DNA from: Sphingomonas kyeonggiensis
Lineage (GTDB): Bacteria > Pseudomonadota > Alphaproteobacteria > Sphingomonadales > Sphingomonadaceae
Direction: 5' to 3'
Length of the DNA stretch: 64,000 bases
Assembly (NCBI RefSeq): GCF_014196745.1
Contig: NZ_JACIEH010000004.1
Coordinates: 237,117-301,116, forward strand
Each line of letters begins with the position of its first letter. Within the stretch, counting starts at the first letter, position 1. Positions 49,363 to 58,694 of the stretch are shown here, piece after piece. The position numbers and the translations under genes were made by a program. The notes beneath the pieces were generated by a model. It was given only the letters and a program-made list of their open reading frames with translations, made no database searches and had not been told where the DNA came from.

Positions 49363-51825
49363 ATGCGGCCTGGCCTGAAGCTGTTGCTGTCGACCACCAT
49401 CATCTGGGCCGCATCGCCCGCTTTTGCGCAGCATGCGCCGACAACGCTGTCTGACCAGAATGTCGCACACCCCGCAAAATGGCCGACCGCCGCTTCGCAG
49501 GGCATGATCGATCCCGCGACCGAGAAGTTCGTCACCGACCTGATGGCGCAGATGACGCTGGAAGAGAAAGTCGGCCAGATGATCCAGGCCGATATCGGCG
49601 CGATGAAGCCCGAGGATCTGCGTCAATATCCGCTGGGCTCGATCCTGGCCGGCGGCAGCTCGCCGCCGCTGGGCGCGCCCGATCGTTCGCCCCAGGCCGC
49701 CTGGGTCGCCACGTCGCAGGCCTTCCGCAAGGTCGCGATGGAGCCGCGCGGCAAGCACCAGCCGATCCCGCTGCTCTTCGGCATCGATGCGGTGCACGGC
49801 AACAGCAACGTCGTCGGCGCCACGGTCTTCCCGCACAATATCGGGCTGGGCGCGATGCGTGATCCGGCGCTGATGCGTCGCATCGGCAAGGCGACGGCCG
49901 AGGAAACCGCCGCGACCGGCCCCGAATGGGCGTTCGGCCCGACGCTGACCGTGCCGCAGGACGATCGCTGGGGCCGCGCCTATGAAGGCTATTCCGAGGA
50001 TCCCGCGGTGGTGCGCTCCTATGCCGGCGAGATGGTACGCGGCCTGCAGGGCGAGCCGGGCACCAAGAACCGCATCCAGCAGGGTTATGTCGCGGCATCG
50101 GCCAAGCATTTCCTCGGCGACGGCGGCACCTTGAACGGCGTCGATCAGGGCGATGCGCAGATCAGCGAGGACGCGCTGATCGCGATCCATGCCCAGGGCT
50201 ATGTCCCCGCGATCGACGCGGGCACGCTCACCGTGATGGCCAGCTTCTCGAGCTGGAACGGCGCGAAGATGCACGGCAACAAGTCGCTGCTCACCGATGT
50301 GCTGAAAGGCCGCATGGGCTTTCAGGGCTTTGTCGTCGGCGACTGGAACGGTCACGGCCAGGTGACCGGCTGCACCACCACCGATTGCGCGGCGACCTTC
50401 AATGCCGGGCTCGACATGGCGATGGCGCCCGATGGCTGGAAGGGCCTGTTCGAGAGCACGGTCGCGCATGTGAAGGACGGCACGATCCCGATGTCGCGGA
50501 TCGACGATGCCGTGCGCCGCATCCTGCGCGTGAAGGCGAAGCTGGGGCTGTTCGATCCCGCCCGGCCCTATGAGGGAAAGGCCGGGGTGATGGGCAATGC
50601 CGAGCACCGCGCGATCGCCCGCGAGGCCGTCGCCAAGTCGCTGGTGCTGCTCAAGAACCAGGGCGTGTTGCCGATCAAGGCCTCGGCCAATGTGCTGGTG
50701 GCCGGGCCGGGCGCCGATTCGATGGGCCAGCAGACCGGCGGCTGGACGCTGAGCTGGCAGGGTGACGGCAACAGCAACGGCGATTTCCCCAATGGCCAGA
50801 CGATCTTCTCGGGCATTGCCGAGGCAGTGAAGGCCGGCGGGGGCACCGCCACCCTCTCCGCGGACGGCAGCTTCACCGCGAAGCCGGACGTCGCGATCGT
50901 GGTGTTCGGCGAGCAGCCCTATGCCGAAATGCGCGGCGACATCGCCACGCTGGAATTCCAGCCGGGCGACAAGCAGGCTCTGGCAACGCTGAAGAAGCTC
51001 AAGGCGGCAGGCGTGCCGGTGGTGTCCGTATTCCTATCGGGCCGTCCGCTCTGGGTGAATCCGGAGATCAACGCCTCCGACGCGTTCGTTGCCGCCTGGC
51101 TGCCAGGCAGCGAAGGCGCGGGCGTGGCGGACGTGCTGATCGGCGACAAGGCCGGCAAGCCGCGCAGGGACTTCAAGGGCACGCTGTCGTTCAGCTGGCC
51201 CAAGACCGCCGGCCAGTTCACGCTCAACAAGGGCACGCCGGGCTACGACCCATTGTTCGCGCTCGGCTATGGCCTGAGCTATGCCAAGCCGGGCAAGGTC
51301 GCGATGCTGGGCGAGGAACCGGGCTTCGATGCCTCGGCGCTCAACACCAGCGTCTATTTCGAGAAGGGCGTGCCGCCCAAGCCCTTCTCCTTCGCCACCG
51401 AATCGAAGATCACACGGGCGCCGATCGACGGGCCGCAGACCCAGGAAGGCGCGCAGCAGCTCAGCTGGACCGGCGGCCAAGCGCGGCTGAGCATCGGCGG
51501 CGGCACGCCGATCAACCTTGGCCGCGAAACCAATGGCGACCTGTCGCTCGCCCTCACCTATCGCCTGGACCGTGCGGCGACCGGGCCGGTCATGCTCGGC
51601 ATGGGCAATGGCAAGGGGCTCGACGCGACCAGCCTGTTCACCGGCGAGACCGGCAAGTGGCGCACGGTGAAGATCCTGCTCAAATGCTATCAGCGGAACG
51701 GGACCGACATGAGCGCGGTTTCGGCGCCGGTGGTGGTGACTGCTTCGGATCCGCTGGTATTCAGCCTGTCCGACGCGCGAATCGTGTCGGATCCCGCCAA
51801 CTCGATCTGCCCCGGGGCCAAGTGA
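49363..51825 (+). CDS. Secreted GH3 family beta-glucosidase-type enzyme
   Basis: Exported glycoside hydrolase of 820 residues with signal peptide MRPGLKLLLSTTIIWAASPA. The GH3 barrel shows LFGIDAVHGNSNVVGATVFP, YVAASAKHFLGDGGTLNGVD (KHF motif) and GFQGFVVGDWNGHGQVTG, where the aspartate of VVGDWNG is the nucleophile. A C-terminal GH3 domain (VLVAGPGADSMGQQTGGWT) and a further beta-sandwich follow, as in exo-1,3/1,4-glucanases. ATG 49363 has a gaggag ribosome-binding site. It overlaps galM by 4 bp. It releases glucose from beta-glucans or oligosaccharides. Confidence 0.9.
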   Translation: MRPGLKLLLSTTIIWAASPAFAQHAPTTLSDQNVAHPAKWPTAASQGMIDPATEKFVTDLMAQMTLEEKVGQMIQADIGAMKPEDLRQYPLGSILAGGSSPPLGAPDRSPQAAWVATSQAFRKVAMEPRGKHQPIPLLFGIDAVHGNSNVVGATVFPHNIGLGAMRDPALMRRIGKATAEETAATGPEWAFGPTLTVPQDDRWGRAYEGYSEDPAVVRSYAGEMVRGLQGEPGTKNRIQQGYVAASAKHFLGDGGTLNGVDQGDAQISEDALIAIHAQGYVPAIDAGTLTVMASFSSWNGAKMHGNKSLLTDVLKGRMGFQGFVVGDWNGHGQVTGCTTTDCAATFNAGLDMAMAPDGWKGLFESTVAHVKDGTIPMSRIDDAVRRILRVKAKLGLFDPARPYEGKAGVMGNAEHRAIAREAVAKSLVLLKNQGVLPIKASANVLVAGPGADSMGQQTGGWTLSWQGDGNSNGDFPNGQTIFSGIAEAVKAGGGTATLSADGSFTAKPDVAIVVFGEQPYAEMRGDIATLEFQPGDKQALATLKKLKAAGVPVVSVFLSGRPLWVNPEINASDAFVAAWLPGSEGAGVADVLIGDKAGKPRRDFKGTLSFSWPKTAGQFTLNKGTPGYDPLFALGYGLSYAKPGKVAMLGEEPGFDASALNTSVYFEKGVPPKPFSFATESKITRAPIDGPQTQEGAQQLSWTGGQARLSIGGGTPINLGRETNGDLSLALTYRLDRAATGPVMLGMGNGKGLDATSLFTGETGKWRTVKILLKCYQRNGTDMSAVSAPVVVTASDPLVFSLSDARIVSDPANSICPGAK

Positions 51826-52850
51826 CCGAAACGCCAATCGAAACGATCACCATTGCCCATGGCCCCTTCCGCGCCGAGCTGATCACGCTCGGCGCGGCAC
51901 TGCGCGTGCTGGAGGTGCCCGATCGGCACGGCAATCCGGCCAATGTGGTGCTCGGCTTCGCGGACCTCGACGATTATCGCAGGACGCCGCGCTTCTATGG
52001 CGCGGTGACCGGACGCTATGCCAACCGGATCGGCGGCGCGCGCTTCACGCTCGATGGGGTCGAGCATCGGGTCACGGCGAACAATGGCGCGAACAGCCTC
52101 CATTCGGGGCCGGGCGGGCTCGACCAGCAGCATTGGCAGGTGGTTGCCCGGAATGAGAGCGCCGCGACCTTCCGCCATGTCAGTCCGGCCGGTCACAACG
52201 GTTTTCCCGGTACGCTGGCGGTGGAGGCGCGCTACACGATGGAGGCGGACGGCCTGGCCATCAGCCTGACCGCGACCACCGATGCGCCGACCGTGGTGAA
52301 CCTCACCCACCATGCCTATTTCAACCTGGCCGGCGAGGCGAGCGGCGCGACGATCCTCGACCATCTGCTGCGGATCTCGTCGAGCCGCACCACGCCGGTC
52401 GGCCCCGGGCTGATCCCGACGGGCGCCTTTGCCGAGGTGACCGGCACGCCGTTCGATTTCCGGGTTCCCCGCCGGGTCGGCGAACGGATCGACGCGGACG
52501 ATGCCCAGCTCCGGCTCGGCCATGGCTATGACCATAATTTCGTGATCGACGGCGCGCCGCGCTGCGCCGCTACGCTGTTCGATCCGGGCTCGGGCCGCGT
52601 GCTCGATCTCCATTCGGGCGAGCCCGGACTGCAGCTCTATTCGGGCAACCATCTCGCGGGCGGGGCACCAGGCACCAGCGGACGCGTCTATGCGGCGCGC
52701 CAGGGCCTCTGCCTGGAGCCGCAGAAATACCCGGACAGCCCGAACCGGCCGGAATTCCCTTCGGCACGGCTCGATCCCGGCGAGACCTATCGCCATGATA
52801 TCGCCTTCCGGTTCCGGACCGCGGAAAGCGTCGAGCAGGCCTTTGGCTAG
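51822..52850 (+). CDS. galM: Aldose 1-epimerase
   Basis: Enzyme of 342 residues that interconverts alpha and beta anomers of aldoses. The barrel has GRYANRIGGARFTLDG, NGANSLHSGPGGLDQQHW (catalytic-type His) and NLTHHAYFNLAGEASG with the second His. GHGYDHNFVIDG supplies the binding Asp, and QGLCLEPQKYPDSPNRPEF the catalytic glutamate. It starts at GTG 51822 overlapping the GH3 stop, so it probably handles the sugar released by the glycosidase. Confidence 0.92.
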   Translation: MTETPIETITIAHGPFRAELITLGAALRVLEVPDRHGNPANVVLGFADLDDYRRTPRFYGAVTGRYANRIGGARFTLDGVEHRVTANNGANSLHSGPGGLDQQHWQVVARNESAATFRHVSPAGHNGFPGTLAVEARYTMEADGLAISLTATTDAPTVVNLTHHAYFNLAGEASGATILDHLLRISSSRTTPVGPGLIPTGAFAEVTGTPFDFRVPRRVGERIDADDAQLRLGHGYDHNFVIDGAPRCAATLFDPGSGRVLDLHSGEPGLQLYSGNHLAGGAPGTSGRVYAARQGLCLEPQKYPDSPNRPEFPSARLDPGETYRHDIAFRFRTAESVEQAFG

Positions 52851-52979
52851 TTCGTAAGCTGATAAAGGCTGCCCGAGGGCAAACGCCCCATCTTGCGACT
52901 CTCAGGTTCAAGGTCGGCGTCCCTGATAGCTGACGTCCGCTCATCAAGAATTGGCGCGGGCCACCGTACTGCCGGCCCG

Positions 52980-53447
52980 CTATCGGCTTTTAAGGCGGGG
53001 CGCTTGGGCTTCCGCAGTTTCGCTGTCAGCGGGCCCCGCATGGTCGAACCTTGCGCGCGCCGCCCTGAACTCCGAGGCATTGTCGATGATCCACGTCCAC
53101 AGCGGCATCATCCCGACGAGCAATCCCCGCCCCAAGGGGGTGAGCGTGTAATCGACCCTTGGCGGAACCTCCCCATAATCCCGACGGGCAATTAGGCCAT
53201 CGCGTTCCAAGTGACGGAGGGACCGGGTCAGCATGCGCTGCGTGACTCCTTCGAGCGTACGCCCCAACTCGGCATGGCGCAGCGTACCGGCGACGCCAAG
53301 AGCATGCACGATGCCGAGGGACCATCGGTTGCCAGCATAAGCCAGCACCTCCCGCTTCAGCCCGTCGTCATCGTCGCTCAGCGCGTCACAGGCCGCTTGC
53401 GAACCGGCGATCACCGCATCGAAGTCCAGATCATTGAGCGGTATCAC
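52980..53447 (-). CDS. HxlR family winged-helix regulator
   Basis: DNA-binding protein of 155 residues. The winged helix shows GNRWSLGIVHALGVAGTLRH, LEGVTQRMLTRSLRHLERDG and RVDYTLTPLGRGLL, typical of HxlR/MarR-like regulators such as YodB or QorR. It is transcribed divergently from the NmrA-type oxidoreductase gene over 67 bp and probably controls it in response to an electrophile or redox signal. No operator was identified. Confidence 0.88.
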   Translation of the reverse strand: MIPLNDLDFDAVIAGSQAACDALSDDDDGLKREVLAYAGNRWSLGIVHALGVAGTLRHAELGRTLEGVTQRMLTRSLRHLERDGLIARRDYGEVPPRVDYTLTPLGRGLLVGMMPLWTWIIDNASEFRAARARFDHAGPADSETAEAQAPRLKSR

Positions 53448-53514
53448 GCGTGTACCTTCTTTAGCATCCCGACCGCGCCTCTCATCTACCCATCAGGATC
53501 ATAAGGAGCACCTG

Positions 53515-54444
53515 ATGTCGGATACGAAAACCCCCGCCGCCACTACCCTTGTCATCGGCGCGGGAGAACTGGGCTTGGCCGTAATCAAAGGCCTGTTGGA
53601 GCAGAGCCCGGGAAGCGTCGGATCGACCGGTGTGTTACTCAGGCCGCCTGTCAACGACGCCGAAGAGGTGATTTCCAGGCACCTGCAGGACAAAGGCCTC
53701 CGGATCATATACGGCGACCTGGCGACGGAAACAGTGAACGGCCTTGCCGCCATCTTCGCCGAATTTGATCTCGTTATATGCTGCACAGGCTTCGTTGGCG
53801 GCCCCGGCACGCAACGCAAGATCACCGAGGCCGCGCTGCAGGCCGGCGTGGAACGCTATGTGCCGTGGCAATTCGGCGTCGATTACGATGTGGTTGGGCG
53901 CGGGAGCGGCCAGGAGGTGTTCGATGAGCAGTCGGACGTGCGCGACATGCTGCGCGGGCAGTCCGCCACGCAGTGGGTCATCGTCTCGACGGGCATGTTC
54001 ACCAGCTTCCTGTTCGAGCCGGCGTTCGGCCTGGTCGATCTCGAGCGAGGCCGGGTTCACGCGCTCGGCAGTTGGGACAACCGCCTGACGGTTACGACTT
54101 CAGAGGATATCGGACGGCTCACCGCATCCATCCTTGCGCATGAACCGCCGATCCGGGACGAGGTGGTGTACGTCGCGGGCGATACGTTCTCCTACGCCCA
54201 GCTTGCCAGGATGGTGGAGGCACATCTCGGCCGCGATGTGGAACGGGTGCTTTGGGACTTCGGAAAGTTGCGGTCGGAAGTCGCGATGCATCCGGAGGAT
54301 GGAATGCGGAAGTACCGCCTCGCTTTCGCCCGCGATAGCGGCGTGGCCTGGGACAAGGAGCGTACCTTCAATGCCACCCACGGCATCGAGGTGACCGACG
54401 TTCCTGCCTGGCTCAATCGGCGGGGGCTCGCCGTCTCGGCATAG
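53515..54444 (+). CDS. NmrA-like / aromatic alcohol reductase family oxidoreductase
   Basis: NAD(P)-dependent protein of 309 residues. LVIGAGELGLAVIKGLLE is the Rossmann loop; RYVPWQFGVDYDVVGRGSG and VSTGMFTSFLFEPAFGLVD match isoflavone reductase/NmrA-type families. ATG 53515 lies behind a good aaggag site; the longer frame from 53434 has no signal before it. Codon use is somewhat less GC-biased than the neighbours. Its HxlR partner suggests it is induced by quinones or similar compounds. Confidence 0.82.
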   Translation: MSDTKTPAATTLVIGAGELGLAVIKGLLEQSPGSVGSTGVLLRPPVNDAEEVISRHLQDKGLRIIYGDLATETVNGLAAIFAEFDLVICCTGFVGGPGTQRKITEAALQAGVERYVPWQFGVDYDVVGRGSGQEVFDEQSDVRDMLRGQSATQWVIVSTGMFTSFLFEPAFGLVDLERGRVHALGSWDNRLTVTTSEDIGRLTASILAHEPPIRDEVVYVAGDTFSYAQLARMVEAHLGRDVERVLWDFGKLRSEVAMHPEDGMRKYRLAFARDSGVAWDKERTFNATHGIEVTDVPAWLNRRGLAVSA

Positions 54445-54464
54445 TCCTGAGGCAAAACAGGTTC

Positions 54465-54486
54465 CGGGAGGGCTGCGGCTCTCCCG
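54465..54486 (+). terminator. Possible hairpin terminator after the NmrA-type gene
   Basis: The sequence cgggagggctgcggctctcccg can form a stem of six or more GC-rich pairs, 20 bp past the stop. No T-run follows on the plus strand, so termination is uncertain. Confidence 0.35.
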
Positions 54487-54613
54487 AACTCTATCGCCGT
54501 TGTCCGGAACTGCGGTTACCGCTCCCTTGTCCCCCAAAGCTGCCTGTCCGCAAACCAACCAATGTCGGTCATACGGCCATCCTCGGTACAAGCGGCATTC
54601 ATAGGCTCGCGCC

Positions 54614-55042
54614 CTAGTTCGCCTTGCGCTCGGCCTGGAAGATCTTGTTGACGATCCGCCACTCGCCATCCGCCTTCACCAGCGAGAGATAGTCGACGAA
54701 GCGCACGCTCGGATAATCGAGCACCACCTTGGCCATGCCGACATTGCCGGTGACGTCGAGGCTCTCGATCGAGCGCTTGCGCTGCGCCTCGTCCGCGGCC
54801 GGCTTGCCAGTCGCCGCTGTCGCGATGAAATCGGCCAGGGTCCGCTCGGCGAAGGCACCGTCGCGGTTCCAGTAGAGCATCGCCTTGGGATGGAATGCGG
54901 CGCTGAACTCGGCCGCGCTGCCGGTCGCATGGCCAGCCAGATAGTGGTTCACCGCGGCACGGGCGCCCGCCTCGTCCTTCTCCTGCGCTTGGGCAGGCAG
55001 GGCGGCGAAGCTGAGAGCGGCGGCGAGAAGAAGGAAGCGCAT
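54614..55042 (-). CDS. Secreted NTF2-like (SnoaL/DUF4440-type) protein
   Basis: Exported protein of 142 residues with signal peptide MRFLLLAAALSFAALPAQA. The rest is an NTF2-type cone: RAAVNHYLAGHATGSAAEFS, MLYWNRDGAFAERTLADFIA and DGEWRIVNKIF at the end, as in lumazine-binding-type/SnoaL proteins. ATG 55042 is chosen at the start of the signal peptide; ggaagg lies about 4 bp upstream. A substrate or partner cannot be assigned. It is transcribed alone. Confidence 0.8.
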   Translation of the reverse strand: MRFLLLAAALSFAALPAQAQEKDEAGARAAVNHYLAGHATGSAAEFSAAFHPKAMLYWNRDGAFAERTLADFIATAATGKPAADEAQRKRSIESLDVTGNVGMAKVVLDYPSVRFVDYLSLVKADGEWRIVNKIFQAERKAN

Positions 55043-55145
55043 GGGGACCCTCCATTGCAGGAAGGTCCCCATGCTAGCATCCGATGACCGGGCGTGCACC
55101 CGGTTCGGGTCGAGCGTCCCGCAGACGGGACGAACAACCGATACT

Positions 55146-55167
55146 CCCCTCCCTGTTCAGGGAGGGG
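55146..55167. terminator. Perfect GC-rich hairpin between the NTF2-like and dehydrogenase genes
   Basis: cccctccctg-tt-cagggagggg is a perfect 10-bp inverted repeat located 11 bp beyond the 3' end of the dehydrogenase gene. No T-run follows on either strand. It may be a terminator or the remnant half of a palindromic repeat. Confidence 0.5.
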
Positions 55168-55177
55168 AAGCAAGTTC

Positions 55178-56749
55178 TTACAGCGTCGGCTTGCCGTCGA
55201 TGCGGCGCGGGATGCCGGCGTCGCCGTCGCGCAGGTCGGCCGGGAGCAACGCGGCCGGCAGGTCCTGATAGGCGACCGGGCGCAGGAAGCGGTCGATCGC
55301 CAGCGTGCCGACCGAGGTGCTGCGGCCGTCCGCGGTCGACGGGAACGGGCCGCCATGGACCTGCGCGTCGGTCACTTCGACGCCGGTCGGCCAGCCATTG
55401 GCGAGGATGCGACCCGCGAGACGCTCGAGCAGCGGCAGCAGCTGGGCCGCCACTTCGGTGTCGGCATCGTCGAGGTGCAGCGTCGCGGTGAGCTGGCCCT
55501 CGAGCAACGACACCACCTTGAGCAGCTCGTCGAGATTGGCGCAGCGCACCAGCAGCGAGGCCGCGCCGAACACTTCCTCGGCATGGCTCGGATCGGCGAT
55601 GAAGTCCGCGCCGGTCATCGTGAACAGCGAGGCACGCCCGCAGCTCGCCGAGCCTTCCTGGCCCTGCGCGACCTGGTTCAGGCCCGGTGCGGCGGCCCAG
55701 CGGGCGACACCCTGCTCATAGGCCTTGAGGATGCCCGGGGTGAGCATGGTCTGCGCGGCCACACCCGACACCGCCTCGGTCGCCGCAGCGAGGAAACGGT
55801 CGAGCGCCGGGCTCTCCAGCGCCAGGACCAGGCCCGGATTGGTGCAGAACTGGCCGGCGCCCATGGTCAGGCTGGCGATGTATCCCTTGCCCAGCGCCTC
55901 GGCGCGCGCTTCGAGCGCAGCGGGGAGCAGGAAGACCGGGTTGATGCTGCTCATCTCGGCATAGACGGGGATCGGCACCGGGCGGCTCGCGGCGAGCTTC
56001 ATCAGCGCCGTGCCGCCGCCGCGCGAGCCGGTGAAGCCCACCGCCTTGACGACCGGGTGGCTGACCAGCGACGCGCCGACTTCGCTGCCGGCCCCGTTGA
56101 TCAGCGAGAAGACACCGGCGGGCATGCCGGTCCTGGCGACCGCGCGCTCGATCGCGCCGGCGACCAGCTCCGAAGTGCCGGGGTGTGCCGAATGGCCCTT
56201 CACGATCACCGGGCAGCCCGCGGCGAGTGCCGAGGCGGTGTCACCACCGGCAACGGAGAAGGCGAGCGGGAAGTTGGACGCGCCGAAGACGACGACCGGG
56301 CCGACCGGGATCATGCGCAGGCGCAGGTCCGGCTTGGGGGCGGGCTGGCGATCGGGAATGGCGTGATCGATGCGGGCGCGCAGATATTCGCCCAGGCGCA
56401 GCTCCTTGGCGAACAGGCGCAGCTGGCCAGAAGTGCGGCCGCGCTCGCCGGTCAGGCGGGCATGCGGCAGGCCGCTTTCCTGCATCGCGCGCTCGGTGAG
56501 CGTCTCGCCCAGCGCGTCGATCTCTTCGGCGATCGCCTCGAGGAACGCGGCGCGCTTCTCGCGCGGCAGGTTGGAATAGACCGGGAAGGCGGCTTCGGCA
56601 GCGGCGGCGGCGGCCTCGACATCGTCCTTGGTCGCCATGCTGAAGCTCGGCTCCAGCGGCGCGCCGGTCGATGCGGCAACGGCCTGGAAGCCCGGCCCGT
56701 CGCGATGGACCCGCTTCGATGCAATGAACAAATCGCCGGTCAGCGCCAT
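55178..56749 (-). CDS. Alpha-ketoglutaric semialdehyde dehydrogenase
   Basis: NAD(P)-dependent aldehyde dehydrogenase of 523 residues that oxidises 2-oxoglutarate semialdehyde, the last step of oxidative pentose, hexarate or hydroxyproline degradation. VVVFGASNFPLAFSVAGGDT is the cofactor region typical of this subgroup; VGFTGSRGGGTALMKLAA and PVYAEMSSINPVFLLP carry the GxxxG and catalytic Glu, and GAGQFCTNPGLVLALE the catalytic Cys. ATG 56749. It lies 145 bp downstream of the GntR regulator on the same strand. The sugar-acid substrate pathway genes are not in the window. Confidence 0.88.
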   Translation of the reverse strand: MALTGDLFIASKRVHRDGPGFQAVAASTGAPLEPSFSMATKDDVEAAAAAAEAAFPVYSNLPREKRAAFLEAIAEEIDALGETLTERAMQESGLPHARLTGERGRTSGQLRLFAKELRLGEYLRARIDHAIPDRQPAPKPDLRLRMIPVGPVVVFGASNFPLAFSVAGGDTASALAAGCPVIVKGHSAHPGTSELVAGAIERAVARTGMPAGVFSLINGAGSEVGASLVSHPVVKAVGFTGSRGGGTALMKLAASRPVPIPVYAEMSSINPVFLLPAALEARAEALGKGYIASLTMGAGQFCTNPGLVLALESPALDRFLAAATEAVSGVAAQTMLTPGILKAYEQGVARWAAAPGLNQVAQGQEGSASCGRASLFTMTGADFIADPSHAEEVFGAASLLVRCANLDELLKVVSLLEGQLTATLHLDDADTEVAAQLLPLLERLAGRILANGWPTGVEVTDAQVHGGPFPSTADGRSTSVGTLAIDRFLRPVAYQDLPAALLPADLRDGDAGIPRRIDGKPTL

Positions 56750-56894
56750 GCCTGCTCTCCTGTGAAATCTCGAGTTGAAGCGTTTAAGTTAGCGGTAACA
56801 TCGCTCGCGCGGGACTTAGGGAGCGCCATGGCAAAATGCAAATGCGCTTGTTGGCAGGCGCGTTGCTCGGGCGATGGGAACCGCGGCCGGCTGG

Positions 56895-57692
56895 TTAGCG
56901 CGCGACCTGGACAGCGGCGGCATTTGCGGGCTTGCGTGCCTCCATCGTGTCCTGGAAGCCGCGCTCGACCAGGCGGGCCATCGCGTCATGCGCGCGCTCG
57001 GCGTCCTGCGCCTCGATCGCTTCCAGTACCGCCAGGTGCACGGGCAGCGCGTCGTGCGGCGCGGGCAGATGCTGCTGCTTGAACGCCGTGGTCAGCTCGA
57101 TCGCCGCAGCGACGCCGCTGGTGAGCGACATGATGAAATCATTGCCCGAAGCCTCGAGTAATGCCGAGTGAAAGGCTTCGTCACAACAACGCCCCTCCTC
57201 CGAATCAAAGCCATGTCGATCGACGCCAGCCAGGCCCTGCTGCATGCGGGCGAGCTGCTCGGGCGTGCGACGCAGTGCGGCGAGGCGGGCAGCATCGGGC
57301 TCGACGATACGGCGTAGCTCGAACAGGCTCTCGATCAGCGCGTCATCGGGCTCACCAGCGAAGATCCAGCTGAGCACGTCAGGGTCGAGCAGATGCCATT
57401 CGCGGCGCGGCGAGACCTGGGTGCCGATCTTGGGCCGGGAATGGACCAGACCCTTTGCGGCGAGGATTCGGATTGCCTCGCGATATGCGGTGCGGGAGAC
57501 CTTGAACTGCTCGCTGGCGGCGATTTCGCCCTCGAGTATCTCGCCCGGCGCGATCTGACCCGAGACGATCCGGACACCGAGCGTGCGCGCCACGGTGCCG
57601 TGCAAGCGTAGCGACCGGGGCCGGGGCTTGCGGCTCCGGGATTTTTTCTCCGCGCGTGGGATCGCCGCGTTGGGCCAGTTGGGCATGGCCAT
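56895..57692 (-). CDS. GntR/FadR family transcriptional regulator
   Basis: Regulator of 265 residues. The basic N-terminus precedes a winged helix (residues about 28-95: ILEGEIAASEQFKVSRTAYR, IRILAAKGLVHSRPKIGTQV). The FCD ligand domain has FELRRIVEPDAARLAALR, CDEAFHSALLEASGN (metal-binding Asp/His) and HLAVLEAIEAQDAERA. FadR-subfamily regulators next to ketoglutarate semialdehyde dehydrogenase genes usually respond to sugar acids, so it likely controls the dehydrogenase gene. No operator was located. Confidence 0.88.
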   Translation of the reverse strand: MAMPNWPNAAIPRAEKKSRSRKPRPRSLRLHGTVARTLGVRIVSGQIAPGEILEGEIAASEQFKVSRTAYREAIRILAAKGLVHSRPKIGTQVSPRREWHLLDPDVLSWIFAGEPDDALIESLFELRRIVEPDAARLAALRRTPEQLARMQQGLAGVDRHGFDSEEGRCCDEAFHSALLEASGNDFIMSLTSGVAAAIELTTAFKQQHLPAPHDALPVHLAVLEAIEAQDAERAHDAMARLVERGFQDTMEARKPANAAAVQVAR

Positions 57693-58072
57693 TGCCTAAG
57701 CGCTTTGCCCGCACCTGCCAAGACCTGCGCGAATCGCAGGAGATGTTGGAGATCCGGAGCACGAAAAACCGCCACTCCGGCGCCACCGCGCCAGAAAATT
57801 CGTTCAATTACAGCGATTTAAGGCGGTGGCGGAGACGGAGGAATACTCGATTTTGAGCTATCCATTTGATTCAGATGCGAGATACCCTAGGAGCATACAT
57901 CGTTCCCCACATTCTTCCCCACGCTCGCCGTCAGATTTTGTGGCGCAGGGTGACACGTTCGAGTCCGCTTTGCGCTCCGAGACCGGTCATCCACAGTCAT
58001 AGTCGCTGCGCCGGAAAGCGGCCATTCGTTCATACAGGTGCGGGGCGTCCGCTATTGGGTGGATAGCGGACG
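57693..58072. other. Gene-poor junction with hairpin at 58047-58071
   Basis: About 380 bp between the GntR gene and the first accessory gene. No convincing coding sequence was found. The right end holds a hairpin gtccgctat-tgggtgg-atagcggac (58047-58071). A stretch cgttcgagtccgc near 57955 mimics a tRNA T-loop but has no matching stem. The base composition is less GC-rich than to the left. Confidence 0.5.
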
Positions 58073-58372
58073 TTAGACGGTGGGGCACCCGCTAGTGACG
58101 CAGAGCGCTCCACCAACGACGAACGGCAGTGCGACCAAAAAGGCAGCGATATAAATTGGAACAACTGCGACCCTGGTGAAGCGTCGCCAATCGGCGGTCG
58201 CAATCCCTGTTAGTCCAACGGCGAGCGACAGGGTCGGCCCCGACCAGAAGAAGATGGATTCCGCGAGCGATCCGAAATCAGCGAAGATTGGGTAGCTGCT
58301 AGCCCAGAGGACCATGATCAAAACAGGCGCTACCAGCGACAGCAAGGATGTTCGCATTTGGGAAGTCGTCAT
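58073..58372 (-). CDS. Small membrane protein, unknown (accessory region)
   Basis: Predicted inner-membrane protein of 99 residues with three hydrophobic segments (about 8-28, 33-53 and 65-88). ATG 58372 is chosen (MTTSQMRTSLLSLVAP), with cgggagt about 8 bp upstream; an in-frame ATG at 58438 would add a polar leader. Codon use is mixed and less GC-biased. No family was recognised. It lies downstream of another small gene on the same strand in the Rhs accessory region. Confidence 0.5.
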   Translation of the reverse strand: MTTSQMRTSLLSLVAPVLIMVLWASSYPIFADFGSLAESIFFWSGPTLSLAVGLTGIATADWRRFTRVAVVPIYIAAFLVALPFVVGGALCVTSGCPTV

Positions 58373-58418
58373 GCCAGCATACTCCCGCTCGAAATGCCCG
58401 CAACTGGGTGGGTAGCGG

Positions 58419-58694
58419 TCATTCGCTCCCATCGACAAAGGGCAGCTTCAGACCATGTTCGCGCATAACTTGAGAGTAGAAATCAACCCGCGACTGGAGG
58501 TTATCAACGAGCTCCTTCAAATCGTGCCAATGATCTGAATCCGGCTCTGCGCCGGCGAGGGCCGTCGCCGCCATTCGGCTGAGACTATACAGCGTATCTC
58601 CCTGAATGAGCATTCCCGGAAACTGTCGTCCAGGGTGACGCATAACCGCCGCGTTAGTCGCGTCGGAGTATATCTCGATCGGCTCTGTACGCAT
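58419..58694 (-). CDS. Small soluble protein, possibly DUF6959-like
   Basis: Protein of 91 residues, starting MRTEPIEIYSDATNAAVMRH. The segment PGRQFPGMLIQGDTLYSLSR resembles small orphan proteins I recall under the label DUF6959, but this is unverified. The remainder is helical (DHWHDLKELVDNLQSRVDFY). The acidic C-terminus and its place beside an Rhs locus suggest an immunity-type orphan, by context only. Starts at ATG 58694. It is the middle of a minus-strand row of small genes. Confidence 0.6.
   Translation of the reverse strand: MRTEPIEIYSDATNAAVMRHPGRQFPGMLIQGDTLYSLSRMAATALAGAEPDSDHWHDLKELVDNLQSRVDFYSQVMREHGLKLPFVDGSE

Noticed and set aside
57945..57975. tRNA-like T-loop (cgttcgagtccgc)
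   Set aside because: The bases flanking the loop do not form a five-pair T-stem, and no anticodon arm or acceptor stem fits.
57866..58066. Plus-strand open frame of 66 codons in the junction after the GntR gene
   Set aside because: No ribosome-binding site, a Cys/His/Arg/Pro-rich translation with no family features, and an unusual start context.
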